This document shows positions 43,762 to 57,225 of a stretch of 64,000 nucleotides of DNA, piece by piece. The notes beneath the pieces are model-generated. The model worked only from the letters and a program-made list of their open reading frames with translations. It ran no database searches and was not told the DNA's origin. Position 1 is the stretch's first letter. Every line of letters begins with the position of its first letter. The translations under genes were made by a program, and so were the position numbers. Source of the stretch: Stromatinia cepivora (taxonomy: Eukaryota; Ascomycota; Leotiomycetes; Helotiales; Sclerotiniaceae); the NCBI GenBank assembly GCA_014898415.1, contig RCTD01000016.1, positions 496,001-560,000 of the forward strand, written 5' to 3'.

Positions 43762-46700
43762 TTACTCGCCAACGTATTGTGCAGAGATGATTTTCGCAAT
43801 TTCAGCCTGCAATTCATGGATTAGCATGTGGGGCTCAATTAGAGAGTGAAAACTTACCTCCAATGCAGCATTTCCTTCCTCCAAAGCTTGGGCCTGCCTA
43901 TTGATCTCATTTGCCTGTCAAACAAGTTAGTCACTTGTCCAAAACAAAATTGAAGTATCAGAATTATACTTTTTCCATCTGCACCTTCATATTCCGGGCT
44001 GCCTTCAACTGCTCTTCCAAAGCTCGCTTCTTGTCTGCAGCTGCTTGCATACGTGCTTCTGCTGCGGCAGTCTCACGTTCAACGATAGACGTTTGCTTCA
44101 AAGCCGGAGATGCATTTGTCTTATTTGGTCCCGAACTGCTGCCGGCAGAGGTCATTTGATCGGCTTTGCGCTTGTCATTTGCTCCGGCCTTAGCCCTGCC
44201 TTTGCCCTTGGGGTTGGATATGGTTTCTTCAGCGACGGCAGGTGTTGCAGTCTTTGCAGTCTTTGGAACACTTGCAGCCTTTGAAGTCTTTGGAGCTGGC
44301 TTCTTTAGCTTGGCTTGAGATTTCTCAGGTTGAGCTGGGACATTCGTAGAGCGTTCAACTTTTACAGCTGGCGTCTTTTGAGCGGCACTTGTCTTCTGGG
44401 AAGCTGCTGTCTTTGAAACGGGCGTGGGCTGTGTCTTCGGAGCAGACGATGATTTGGTAGCAGCTGGGGCTCTCGTCTTTGGCTGTTTGGCTGGCTTAAC
44501 TGTAGCAACTGTTATGGTAGATTCATCAGCCTTTGAAGGAGAATCTTGTCGACCATCCTGTTGGTTTCCAATATCGGCAGGTGCATCATTGAGTTTGCTG
44601 TTAGGGTTTGTGGCTTTGGCAGGCAAATCATTGCTGTCGCAACTAATCATTTCTATATCTGATGGGACTTCGAGTTGACGTGATTCGTTACATTTTTCGG
44701 CCTTTTCCTTAGGAATAGCACTAGATGGATATCTTTTGGTCTTTTCATCCTTTTGGATCTTTGCAACCTCTTCAAGCACGGTCTGGGAGGCCTCTTCTGT
44801 GGGTGTTTGAGAACCATCTTCACACTTTTGGGAGGCGGTCAAATCTTGAGATTGCGAAGGCAAGGCCTTGTCCACAGAATCTTGTCCTTGTTTTGTGTTT
44901 GTAGATCGAGGATTAGCCTCAGGTGATGGCGATCTTGCTGGGCTCAGCTCTGGATCAAGTTCGCCTTCAACAGCATCGACCATTTCTGTACCTTCAGGCT
45001 GGGGAGAATCGTGAATGAACTCATCGAAATTTGTTTCCATCATATCAACTTCTAGAGACGGGATAGTTTTTTCAGAATTCGGGGCTGGTGGTTCGAAGGT
45101 GAGTCCTAGACCACGTTGCCTAACCTTCTCAGCTTTCTTTTCCGCAATCCTCTGTCGATATTTGGTTGATGGACTCGCTTCAAGGCTAGCTTCACGGCTA
45201 CTATTGCCACTATAGTTGTCTTCGGTGATGATAGCACGAGCCGCCGATTCAATTTGGTTTGCTCCATTAAATTTTCCTGATAATATACGTCGTTCGTCTC
45301 CAAAATCGTCGAAGTGCTTTACACCTTCTTTCTTTGATGATGCTGGAGGGGTCATTGGCTCCCAAGATGTACCACTCGCCTCAACACCAACTGACTTAAA
45401 GCGAGCTGCATTGTATTTATTGGGTGCGTCTCCAATTACACACGGCACAGATGACTGTCTCAGGTGCTCTGAGTTATCCGAAGATAAAAGCTGAGCCTTG
45501 GTAAGTTCTTGCTTTATATGCAACGGATCGGTATTGATCATAGTAAGGTTGTCTGAACCTGAGCTTAACACATTGCGCCGATACCACTCAGAACGAGCAG
45601 GATCTTTCCAGGTCTCACTTGCTGGGGCCCCTTCGACTCCGGGCATAGACATTGGTTTTTTCTTGCGGTTTGTACGAGCCTTATTTTCTTGGTCAACACC
45701 ATCGCCGGTCCATTCAACTCTCTCAACCTTGATGTTCGGAGCAAGAAGTACGGCGTCGGCAGGTTCGCTAGCCTCCTCATCACTAAGAACAGTAATTTGA
45801 GAATCATCTGAAAGATGAACAGGCTTCGACACAGTTTCGATGACATCATCAGGGCTTTCGTCAAGTATTTCCGATGAATAAGAATCTTTGATGATCACGT
45901 TCTGTCTTTCAGCCGACTCCATTAAATTGGCCAACAAGGCAGATACCTCGGTTCCTCCAGAAGCACTGCTCTTAACAATCTTCTTGTGAACGTCCTTGCC
46001 TTTGATAGTCTCTACAGGCTCATCAATACCATCCTCTGGCTCCGGCACAAGTTTGCCGGCGTCATCATCATCATCATCAGTACCGGCATCAACGACGGAA
46101 GTAGCCTTCGTAGCCCGCGAGACATCCTTCACAGCCGGCTTCTTCGAGTTTGACCTCATGTCACTCCATGGCGTTCCATCATAGTCCAGGGTATTCAGGA
46201 AGCCCAATTTGTGAAAATCGGCAGTAGAGAAGAGCAAGAATCTGAACGAGGCCCATAGCTTGAAATCACCTGGCCATTTCTTCACAATGCAGTCTCTTAG
46301 GGGATCCTGCAGCTTCTTATGACCAACGCCACCGAGTTCGAAAGGTGGAGAAAGGATTGCGTCTTCGTCAACACATGGATTAAGATTCCACCATTCCGTA
46401 TGATCTTCGAACGTGGGTGCACGATCAGCATGGCCAAGATCTGGGGTTCCTTCGCTTGATAATGATGAGGTATCATCAGAATTAGAATCCTTTGCGTGGG
46501 CCTTATGAGCATTGGGATCTTGGCGGAATATTTGTATTTCGATGCTGCCAACTGAATGACGGGCGCCGCCCTTGACATTTCGTGCTGTTTCTCTGTTTAG
46601 TAAGGAGGGCATTAAATAGGAAGGATGACTCACTCTTTTCAACATTCCGCTCTTTTATTTGTAACTGGTAAGTCTTTCCGACATATTTGTTGCGTGTCTT

Positions 46701-47000
46701 AACTTGACCCGCCACCCACTCAAACTTCTTGCTGAATGCGTGGGTGGCTTTATCGTTACTATGCGAAGCTCGCAAGATACCATCGACGATCACGTCAACG
46801 AATTCGACGACGCCTGAGTTAATGTTAAAGCATGGTGTAATGGCATCACCTTCTGCGGTTAGAGCGTAGCAGGTGAAGTGGTTACCTTCCCGCTTCATAC
46901 CCTCTTCATGGAGCTTCCTGTTGTCACCGCCGCCTTTCAAGCAGATTTCTCCTTTGACAGTTTTTCCATCAAAGCCAAGTAAACCAGAGGGGATCTTCAT
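43762..47000 (-). CDS. Large Lys/Ser-rich protein with globular N-terminus and C-terminal coiled coil
   Basis: Exons 47000-46634, 46590-43970, 43914-43858 and 43806-43762 give 1029 residues. Residues 1 to about 150 look globular and beta-rich (KGEICLKGG, HFTCYALTAEGDAITPCFNI, VEFVDVIVDGILRAS, GSIEIQIFR), recalling fungal DUF7918-type domains, though I cannot verify that. A second partly ordered block spans about 190-260 (HTEWWNLNPCVDEDAI, KKWPGDFKLWASFRFLLFSTADFHKLGFL). The rest is disordered, acidic then Lys/Ala/Pro-rich with repeated KTxA motifs, ending in a coiled coil (ETAAAEARMQAAADKKRALEEQLKAARNM through AQALEEGNAALEAEIAKI). The two last mini-exons are needed to complete that coil. The acidic/basic make-up suggests a nuclear or chromatin-associated protein; the function is unknown. 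Confidence 0.85.
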
Positions 47001-48096
47001 GGCTGTTGACGTCGAGGAAGTCTTGTAAATATCGTTAGTTAATGCGTATGATGTGTTTGAAAATATGTATGATAGGAAGAATGTTGAGTTTTTTGTGAGG
47101 TCTAATCAAAGATTAGCTCAGAAGTTGGTCGACAAGATCGAGGGATATCGAAGAGGGGCTGGATATTTTTCGAATCTTATCAGGTTAATAGATCGCAAAA
47201 GGACAAAATTTCGTTAGCAGATAGATGTTAAGAATTGCAAGTTCGCAACAAGCAGAAAAGTTTGAAATAACTTGAGGATACTTCAAGTCAATGAAGTATT
47301 TGCTCGAAAGTGAAGAGTTGTAGGTGTAAGATAGAAAAAGGTCGTTTTTAAAAAAAGACAAAGTTACTTCACCTTAGCAACCGACGAAGCTGAGAGAGGT
47401 TGAAAGTTAAAGGCTATTGGGTGAATTTAGAAATTGACGAGGCAGTCAAAACGACAAAGAGGATGGTATCCTTAAATCGAGAGTTACATATGAGTGTTGC
47501 GAGTTTCAAATATTGGTAAAGGTACTTGCAGAGAGTTATGTGAGTTGTGATTGGTATGAGAAATTATAAAGAGGCGTTGAACATCCCAATGAGGAGAATT
47601 TCCCTGGAGTAAAGAGCTCTATGCCCATAAATTTTCTATGTCCAGAGAGAAAGAGTACTGGGAAACATGAACATTTGCAAGCGTTGGTTGGGCCTGTAAT
47701 CATCTTTTTGAATTTTAACTGTTTCGTGTATCAGACTAATGTGATGGGGGACCTCCAGTCAACAGCTGGACAGCTCAATTTCCAGCTTAAAATCCAGCTG
47801 GGCTGCCTCTTGGAAGTGAATACTTCAAAGCTATGATAGTTGATCCCCAAGCCTATCTAGCTATAGTTGAGATCTTTGTAAATTGTCTCTTCCGTAAGAT
47901 CTACCAACAGATCAATATGCGAACCATGCCGAGAAACACGCACTGGAGACGTTTAAAGTGTAGGACAGCACGTCATTCTGCGACGGTCATATGCTTATGC
48001 TGGTTGAGATCTTTGAACTTCCATAAACTGGGTATAGTATTCCCACAGTCTCATTTGCCCATTTTTCTCATTTGGGTTTTCTCCAGAATCTGGACC
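47001..48096. other. Intergenic region
   Basis: 1.1 kb upstream of the large Lys/Ser-rich gene and downstream of MTR2. The plus-strand frames at 47621-47836 and 47833-48102 show no domain or codon pattern of a real protein. A CCAGCTGG-like cluster lies near 47755-47805. No gene. Confidence 0.45.
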
Positions 48097-48663
48097 TTAT
48101 AACACCAATCTAAACACCTGGCTCTGAATCAACCACCTTTTAATCCCCTTCGGCGCCTTCGGATTCCTGGCCTCCAAATTCGGCACCAGGACAAAATTTT
48201 CCATGAAACCCCTCTCCTCCCCCTCATCTCCCGTCTTTGATGAATATTTCACCTGCCCACTAACCATAATGGCAATGCTAATTTTCTTCCCATCCTTATC
48301 CGGCCCAAGCTTACTTTCCTCAACGCCTATATTGTAGTTTGGGTTAATGACATGGGCGACATATGATTGCGCTTCATACGCAGTTTTGCCAATTTTATTC
48401 TCGAACGTTTCTTGGAAGGCGGAAGGCGTCGGTATGATGTTTCCGTTGATGGTTATTGAGGCTTCGGCTGGGGCTAGGGTGGAGGGCTTTATGTAGAAGG
48501 ATGTGATGGATGAGCGGAGATTGGGCTTATTTAAGGTTTCGTAGAAGCTTTCTACAAATATATCGGCCGCTGGAGTATATCAGCAGGATAGTTTGTCAGG
48601 GGGGCATGCAAAAAGTACCTTTGGTAGCCAACTCGATTTGAGTATCCTTCGTAGGGTTGGACA
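48097..48663 (-). CDS. MTR2: NTF2-like mRNA export factor Mtr2
   Basis: Partner of Mex67 in bulk mRNA export at nuclear pores. The gene is not visible as a long ATG ORF. Exons 48663-48618 and 48569-48097 give 172 residues. It begins MSNPTKDTQIELATKAADIFVESFYETLNK, the first NTF2-fold helix. The segments SSITSFYIKPSTL, ASITINGNIIPTPSAFQETFE and YEAQSYVAHVINPNY follow, and the strand KISIAIMVSGQVKYS is typical of Mtr2, as is the final block GFMENFVLVPNLEARNPKAPKGIKRWLIQSQVFRLV. Length is close to yeast Mtr2 (184). The donor is GTACTT and the acceptor CTCCAG; phase is kept (G|CG). It is divergent from the mitochondrial MetRS gene, with about 270 bp between starts. Confidence 0.9.
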
Positions 48664-48934
48664 TGGTACTTCACAGCAATAGTATGCAGTTGTGGGTATC
48701 TGAGAAAAGTAATAAATCACAATGTTTTAAGGAGATTTTGAGAATGAAACAACTTGCGGTTTTTTCTAAGCGTATCTTTGTCTTTCAATCTATTGACATG
48801 AATTGAAGCTTGGGATTCAATGGTTTTATAAAACGCGGGGGCGGAGATGCGGCCGCATTGCCGCGTTTCCGCATCGTCATAATTTCTCTCAACTCATATG
48901 CTAAATTGCGCTTCAGTCAGCTAATTTTGTTTAA

Positions 48935-50791
48935 ATGTATGGCCTCAACCCTTTACTGCGGGGCTCTTTGCAGTCCAGAACCGGATCACTTTGGAGGACC
49001 GGCTGGGTTTGTAGCTCATGTAGGGCTAGATCTATACCAAAATTCAGATACTCTACAAATACAAGACCGAAGAAGCCATACTATGTCACCACACCAATCT
49101 TCTACGTGAATGCCGGTAAGTTTGAACGATGTCGCCTCAGCACAATTTTCTAAGCTAACTGAGTCATCATCAGCGCCTCATGTTGGTCACCTATATACTA
49201 TGGTCCTCGCGGACGTCCTCAAACGATGGCAAGTTCTAAAGGGCGAGACGGCGATCTTATGTACAGGAACAGACGAACATGGCATGAAGATACAACGAGC
49301 TGCTGCACAAGCAGGTACACTGCCCAAGGAATTTTGTGACATTGGCGCCGAGACGTTTAAAAAATTGGCACAGCGAGCAGGACTTTCAAACGATCATTTT
49401 GTACGTACGACTGATCAAGATCACAAAGAGGCAGTAGAATATATCTGGTATATGCTGAAGGAACGGGAATATATTTACGAGTCAAAACACGAGGGGTGGT
49501 ACTGCGTCAGTGATGAGACGTTCTATCCTGAATCCGCGATTGAGAAGAGGCTGGACCCCTTCACTGGGAGGACATTCATTGCTTCTCAAGAGACTGGTAA
49601 AGAGGTTGAATGGACATCGGAAAAGAATTACCACTTCCGATTATCTGCTTTCAAGGATCAACTTCTTGAGTTTTACGAAAAGAATCCCGATTTTGTTGTA
49701 CCGTTGACTCGGATGAAGGATGTGGTCAAGCAAGTGTCTAAGGGCTTAGAGGACCTCTCGATATCTCGTCCCTCCGATCGTCTGAGTTGGGGCATTCGAG
49801 TTCCAGACGATGAAAGTCAGACTATATACGTATGGCTCGATGCACTAGTCAACTATATTACAAAAGCAGGCTATCCGTGGGCTCCAGGAAATGAAACCGC
49901 TGGAGGATGGCCAGCAGATGTACAAGTTATCGGGAAGGATATTGTTCGATTTCACTGCATATATTGGCCAGCATTTCTCCTCGCCTTGAATCTGCAACCA
50001 CCAAAGCGAATTTTGACGCATGCTCACTGGACAATGGACAACCAAAAAATGTCCAAGTCAATAGGGAATGTAGTCAACCCATTTTTTGCAATGGATCGAT
50101 TTGGGGTCGATGTGATGCGATACTACCTTATTCATGATGGTGGAATCAAGGAAGATTCTGGCTACGGTAATGAATATATTGTTGAAAGATACAGGAAGGG
50201 GTTGCAAAAAGGTCTAGGTAACCTTGTCAGTCGATTGACCAGACCGAAAGTATGGAATGTTCGTTCTTGCGTGGAAGCTGCACATTCTGGGGGATTGCAT
50301 AATCCGGATGTTTCCACCAATCAACAGATCGATTTACTTAATAATGTTCGCCCAAGAGCCAACGACAAAATGCAAGAGCTGAACCCGGCAGCAGCTCTGC
50401 ATGTTATTATGGATACCGTATTTGAAGTAACTACACCACCCACCACATGTTCCCAAAGATTACCATACTAATTACAAACTTACAGACTAACAAATACTTA
50501 CAAGAAGAAGCTCCCTGGAGTCTCGCAAAGTCCGAAGAACCAAAGGCTAAAGAAAGACTCATAAGCGCCGTATATCATTCTGCCGAGGCGATCCGCATAG
50601 TTGGGATCCTCCTTCAGCCGTACATGCCGGAAAAAGCATCTCTATTGCTGGATATGATAGGTGTTATACCAGAGCGCCGAACATATGAGCACGCCACACT
50701 AGGTGCTGATCCTTCTTATGGTGATGCTCAGATTCCGCTGGGGAGATGTGCATGGGATGCGCTATTTCCACCCTTGGCAATCGAGACTTGA
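48935..50791 (+). CDS. MSM1: Mitochondrial methionyl-tRNA synthetase
   Basis: Class I aminoacyl-tRNA synthetase charging mitochondrial tRNA-Met. Exons 48935-49115, 49174-50426 and 50486-50791 give 579 residues. The first about 45 residues (MYGLNPLLRG, then Arg/Ser-rich) look like a mitochondrial targeting peptide. [21 protein letters not shown] contains the HIGH-type motif HVGH, interrupted by the first intron. GTDEHGMKIQRAA, HEGWYCVSDETFYPE, TIYVWLDALVNYI and NQKMSKSIGNVV (near residue 351) are diagnostic. No zinc-knuckle Cys quartet is present, typical of the mitochondrial and single-cysteine-free type. The anticodon-binding helices follow (NKYLQEEAPWSLAK, YHSAEAIRIVGILLQPYMP). The second intron donor GTAACT is weaker but restores VFE-TNKYLQ. 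Confidence 0.95.
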
Positions 50792-51005
50792 TTTGGCTTA
50801 GAAATGCGTCTTGTATCATATCTGAATATACCCTCATAGCATCGAATAAAAACAGACCTACTTTCAAGCGAATCATTGGTCACTTAAAATAGGTGGTACT
50901 GGCTTATTCATAATTGATATCATATAACATTCATACCATGACCTCCAAAAACTCCAGGTCGGTCAATCAAATATTACAGTAAAATTTCGAAACCGGCTTT
51001 GCAGC

Positions 51006-51929
51006 TTATGGCATTGCAACGCTCTTTTGGGCATTCTTTCCTTTCGGCAACTTTGGCTTCTCTGAAGAGGTTTTCTCCACGGGCTTCTTCGCTTGTGGTT
51101 TCTCTTCTTCTTCCTCCTCCTCCTCTTCATCGGATGAAATTACCTCTTCAATTTCATATCCATCATCATCGTCGTCATCCTCCTCCTCCTCCTCTTCACT
51201 ACTAGACTCCTGCACTATTTTCGTCTTGGTAGCTTTTTGCTTTTTCTCCACTTCTTTCTTGGGTTTTTGTTGCTTCTGCGTCCCAGTCTTACTTTTCGCC
51301 TGCGTTGTCGTAGTACTCTTCTTAGCACTTGGTTTCTCCTCCACCTCTTCTTCCTCTTCCTCACTACTCGTGTACTCTCCACTAGTATACTCCTCACTAT
51401 CAGTATAATCCTCCTCGCTCTCCTCCTCGCTATCTACTACCTGCAAAATCCTCCCTCTTCCTCTACTTTCCAACGCATCATTCGCCACCTTCCCCATAAT
51501 CCCATTCAACCAATTTTCCGACCCTTTCCCCACTCCACCTTTCCCAAAATTACTCCCCAATCCATTTCCATTTCCCACCACATTCTTACTCGGCTCACAC
51601 GTCATCCCCAAAATCATTCCTTTTCTCCTACTTCCTCCACCATTCCCATTCTGAATCGGTTTCACCGTAGGCGCCTGAACCTGCACCCATCCTTTCCCCT
51701 TTCCATTTTTCTCATAAACACTTCCATCCTCCAACACCCTCCTTCCCTTTCCATCCCATCGTCTCGTTTCTTCAATAATGGGTTCTCCAAGACGTTGTGT
51801 GCGTTTTGTGCGTGTGGTACCGTCTTTATTGATAGTGGTCTTGGTTTGATATGCTCGACCCCAGTTATCTCCTGATGATGTAGAGGAGGTCATGGCAAAT
51901 GACGCCGAGGTATTGAGTGTGAAAGGCAT
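51006..51929 (-). CDS. Acidic low-complexity protein
   Basis: Single-exon frame of 307 residues from the ATG at 51929 (MPFTLNTSASFAMTSS). Residues 20 to 80 look ordered (DNWGRAYQTKTTINKDGTTRTKRTQRLGEP and IIEETRRWDGKGRRVLEDGSVYE). A Gly/Asn-rich stretch follows, then from about 165 alternating Glu/Asp/Ser clusters and Lys-rich segments. I do not recognise a domain. The composition suits a nucleolar or histone-binding type of protein, but that is inference. The overlapping plus-strand frames are shadows of the acidic repeats. A further upstream start is a TTG and is not used. Confidence 0.75.
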   Translation of the reverse strand: MPFTLNTSASFAMTSSTSSGDNWGRAYQTKTTINKDGTTRTKRTQRLGEPIIEETRRWDGKGRRVLEDGSVYEKNGKGKGWVQVQAPTVKPIQNGNGGGSRRKGMILGMTCEPSKNVVGNGNGLGSNFGKGGVGKGSENWLNGIMGKVANDALESRGRGRILQVVDSEEESEEDYTDSEEYTSGEYTSSEEEEEEVEEKPSAKKSTTTTQAKSKTGTQKQQKPKKEVEKKQKATKTKIVQESSSEEEEEEDDDDDDGYEIEEVISSDEEEEEEEEEKPQAKKPVEKTSSEKPKLPKGKNAQKSVAMP

Positions 51930-54299
51930 TTTTGCGATATTTTCCAATTGGTTTTATTGCTTTTGGATAAGCTTTGATGATATATGAAAATAAAAAGTCG
52001 TATGTTGGTTCTCCATATGAAAACAGGATGAAGGGTTGTGACGTCATATCACCAGTGGTGAAGTCATGATCACGTGTCAGCTCCAACGTCGACGTCCTCG
52101 CGATCAATTCAAGGTTCTTGTGCATTGATGGCTTGATTTGATACGTTCCATTTTGTTACTGAAAACTTGTGGAAAGCCATGCGAAAACGTTATTGATATA
52201 ATCGAATGCATTAGCTACAGACACTACCAACCGACCACGCTTTATCGCGTATACTAATACTTCGTGGACATCAAACGGTAGTTTTCAACGAAGGGTCTTT
52301 GGTTACTTTTCGGCTGCAGGAACGAAATAAAAGGTACGAAGTACTACTATGTACTAGGTACTAGGTACAGTAGGTACACCGCCAAACAACCGGTGCTTCT
52401 TCAGACGAGAATCTCGAATTTCGAATCTCGAATCAATTTCGACTCGGAGGTCACTTATGATGGTTGTTATGACTTTGTACGTTGGTCTTTCTCTGAGTTG
52501 TTTCTTGGCTCGCTCGTTGGTCTTACTCGGCATATATGATATCCTACTCTACTCTGTAAAGTCCTACTGGATATACAGTACTCTGTACGGAGGTGTGTGT
52601 CGTAAAGTTTGTCTCACCGCTTTGGTTCTGCCAGTAGTCGAATCATTTTGCCCACACGACATAATCCTTGAAATTCGGCATACACCTCCGTGGAGGGGAG
52701 GGAAAAGTGGGACATGTTCTACTAATGCAGGGTCTCATAGTCTAGACTGCGGTCCAACAACGAGGGATTGTCTATCGTTGAATTCGTGTGATGGGTCTGC
52801 TGTACGCAGAAGCCAGTTGGACGATTAGTCGTAGACTGCAGTCCGGATGATGAAAGGTCTCAAGCCAATCCCGTTCTAAGTTGCCCCAGTAGCAGGCAAA
52901 TGCGGGCAGATTTTGATGTATTGTTATTGCCCAGGACCTGCAAACCGTGGTTTGAATGATGAATTTCGAACAGACTATCGGGTTTGGGTCTAGAACTTTC
53001 CAAATCTCTCAAGATTCAAGGCCACCCAACATACCAGGGATTAATCAATACCTATCAAAGGGGCGGCTGGCTGCAGAGGGCTAGATCGTTGCGTTGCTTC
53101 TTAAATCTAAGTCAAAGAGATATCATTGGACATTGAGAATGTAATGGATGGAGTTGGAGGCAGCATGGTGGTTTCTTGCAGGTTACACGGCATCTAGACT
53201 TTTGAGTCGAACGTGTGCATGCATACGACCCTGAAGGAAATCCCAAGATCATCTGCTTCAGACCCTGAAAACTTGATGAAGCAGCAATTTTTGGTCCTCT
53301 ATTGAAAACAAATTCGATTATTCTAGCCAACTTATGGTCAACAGCTCGTAAGGGAAGCTTGTATAGATAAGCAGACAGTTTCAGCTCTATCGTAACGTTC
53401 AAGACTTGCCCAAAAACTTGATTCCACCCCTCCCCTACATCGCTGTCGTATGGTTACTGCAAGGACCAAACTTCGAGCGAATCCCAAACGAACCAGAAAA
53501 TTATGTTGCCTACATATGTTGTACAAGTGACCTTTTTCTGATTACGCATTGCGCACTTAAATGCATAGGTCACGCTCTCCATGAGGGATTTACACGTGGG
53601 ATTGCTGTGTTAGGTCTCCGTTGCACGAATCAAAATCAGCAGATTACTCAGCCTTGATTATATATCTCAAGTACTCGCAGAATCTGCGAATCAGATTGTA
53701 ACATTCCCGGCAAGAGCTCGACCGGCCGATCCAAATCCAGAAGTTCCGGGCCGAAGTACGAGAATTTTTCGCTAGATGCAAAGAAAGTGATCAAATTGCA
53801 AAGACGCCCAGATACTAGTGCGATTGGCTCAGCACCCGTTGAAGTGTTCACAATCCATCCCACGGCAATCCTAATCCTTGGCGCCTCGTCACAGATGCTG
53901 TATCGAGACGATGGAACGGAGACGAAATGCAAAGGGAGGACCCGTAACCTTCCTTATTAGCCAATGATCAAAGGTCATCTATCTTTAACAATTATTTATC
54001 AGTATTCGAAGGGGTTAGTGAGAGGAAAAGGATGTCCGTCATCAGTCAAGTCGTTCATGTCACCGACTAGCAAAAATTTCTTTAAATCAGCAAGAAACCC
54101 CCACGGCTTTTGAGAAAACATAATTATTGTTGCGATCAGATAGTTGAGAAAAGCTCTATTTAGATATCCTTATTTCTTACTCTGTCAACTAGCTATTTAC
54201 TCGTGTGACTTATGTCGCGGCATAATCCTTCTTGACTTCCATTCACAATTCACATAAGTTTTGCTGGACTAAGTTTGGTCTCTCACCACTTGGATGACC
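51930..54299. other. Long gene-free stretch
   Basis: 2.4 kb. A GTAC-rich cluster lies at about 52335-52380. Frames at 52457-52828, 53112-53402, 53406-53657 and 53648-53932 show no signal peptides, domains or spliceable partners. The 53648-53932 minus frame has ordered-looking composition but starts from a TTG, and I could not extend it. No gene is called. Confidence 0.45.
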
Positions 54300-54631
54300 A
54301 TGCCTCAATCCTTGTCATCCTCTATGCAAGGCTACTATGGCTCGGAGAAGTAAGTCTTTAGTTTCCCGTTCACACAATGGATGGATCATCATTTAACCGA
54401 ATTTTATCTAATTTTTTTTTTCATAGAGTTGTTGAAGAAGTCCCACAAGTTCCTCCTTCTATCAAGAAACAACCTCGAAATCCATCCACGCTTTCATATA
54501 ACCTGAGCCAATTCACATCCGTCAACGGGGCACCTCCATTGGCTTTCCGGGAGCCAGTTCCGGTTGCCGAACGCATTAGTGGTGCGAAAAATGTCATTAA
54601 GGACTTCGATGCGAAGATGAGTAAAGGCTAG
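54300..54631 (+). CDS. Small basic protein of unknown function
   Basis: Exons 54300-54349 and 54427-54631 give 84 residues. The sequence begins MPQSLSSSMQGYYGSEK and continues VVEEVPQVPPSIKKQPRNPSTLSYNLSQF, then PPLAFREPVPVAERISGAKNVIKDFDAKMSKG. There is no signal peptide or membrane segment. The donor GTAAGT and an acceptor preceded by a long T-run (TTTTTTTTTCATAG) are of good quality and join in phase, which supports a real gene. It is Pro-rich and probably disordered with a short C-terminal helix. I do not recognise the family. Confidence 0.7.
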
Positions 54632-55342
54632 AAGACTTTCCTCCGCAGTGATCTAAGTAAGGACAAGGCCGATGAAAATACCTTGTCATACTTTATTGTA
54701 GGGTAGAATTGCCGCCATTCAGCCTCGGGTCAATTGCTAATAATTACAGAACTCATCTGACCTTGTTACGCGTCATCGTTTTGGGGCGAGAAAATTGTTC
54801 TACTATACTCTCAAGGTCACGAGAGGCCCTTACGACTGAAAGTGCGTCCGCTTGAGAGCGACGAGGTTATTCCTCGGGACTCGCTCGATTATTTATAGGG
54901 GAGATGGCAATAAACTTTCGATTCTTGATAAATCAGGTCGGAAATGATTTATGGAAATTGTCAGACTCTAAGTGGAGCAACAGCCAAGGGACTTTATCTG
55001 ACGCCGAATTCCACGTCCCGAGATCTATAAATGAGGGAAATTCTTCAAAAGATCAAATGCGGGGTAATGAGGCGTTGAATTCATCCATACCGTACGGGTA
55101 ATATAATACATTTTGCCATGTTGTTGTTGAATTTTATTTAAAGGTTGCAGCCGTTGTGTTGTTTAACATGGAGAAAAGCTTATTTCGTCCCACCGTGGGA
55201 TCCGAGTTTGGCCTGAAGTACCTGTAATATGTAGTCACAATTGATTTCCCACAGCCGATCAGATAGACGAGATCTTTGCCAAGTCAGGGATCCCAAACAT
55301 TTTCAAAGTACTTTAATTTCAAATCCATAATTATTTAATTGA

Positions 55343-55349
55343 TTTAGCC
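55343..55349 (-). promoter_or_regulatory. XlnR/Xlr1-type site (GGCTAAA)
   Basis: TTTAGCC on the plus strand is GGCTAAA on the minus strand, the consensus for the fungal xylanolytic activator XlnR/Xyr1. It lies about 340 bp before the GH10 ATG. Motif and gene class agree; binding is inferred. Confidence 0.5.
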
Positions 55350-55372
55350 CATTACCTATTTCATCTCCGTTT

Positions 55373-55378
55373 CCCCAC
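55373..55378 (-). promoter_or_regulatory. CreA-type site (GTGGGG)
   Basis: CCCCAC on the plus strand matches the CreA carbon-repressor consensus SYGGRG on the minus strand. It is 24 bp from the XlnR-type site, a common arrangement in xylanase promoters. Single CreA sites occur by chance, so confidence is modest. Confidence 0.35.
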
Positions 55379-55567
55379 TGTTATTCGCATAAGCGCTCCG
55401 GATATATTAAGGATTCACCCAGTATGGAAAAATGCCATGGTCTTGAGTTATTTATCCGAAACAGGCAAATTTCGTTTGGTCGTGTTTCTCTGAAGGGATC
55501 TGATTCCGAAGAATGGGGTTATTCGCTGAGCATTTATGTACCCTTCGAATGTTACAAGGAGGCAAAC

Positions 55568-55579
55568 TATATATATAAA
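55568..55579 (+). promoter_or_regulatory. TATA box of the xylanase gene
   Basis: TATATATATAAA lies 113-124 bp before the ATG at 55692, a normal distance for a highly induced fungal secreted-enzyme gene. Confidence 0.55.
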
Positions 55580-55643
55580 CTTACCACTTCCCAAGATCTT
55601 CCTTCTCACCAGCATTCCCGAGTCAGGTCAACTCGAAAATTAA

Positions 55644-57225
<1,582 letters not shown>

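Noticed and set aside
51237..51875. 212-codon plus-strand frame opposite the acidic protein
   Set aside because: Low-complexity mirror of the Glu/Asp repeats; no domain or splice support.
53648..53932. 94-codon minus-strand frame with ordered-looking composition
   Set aside because: Begins at a TTG, no recognised motif, and no exon could be joined to it; kept only as a note in the gene-free stretch.
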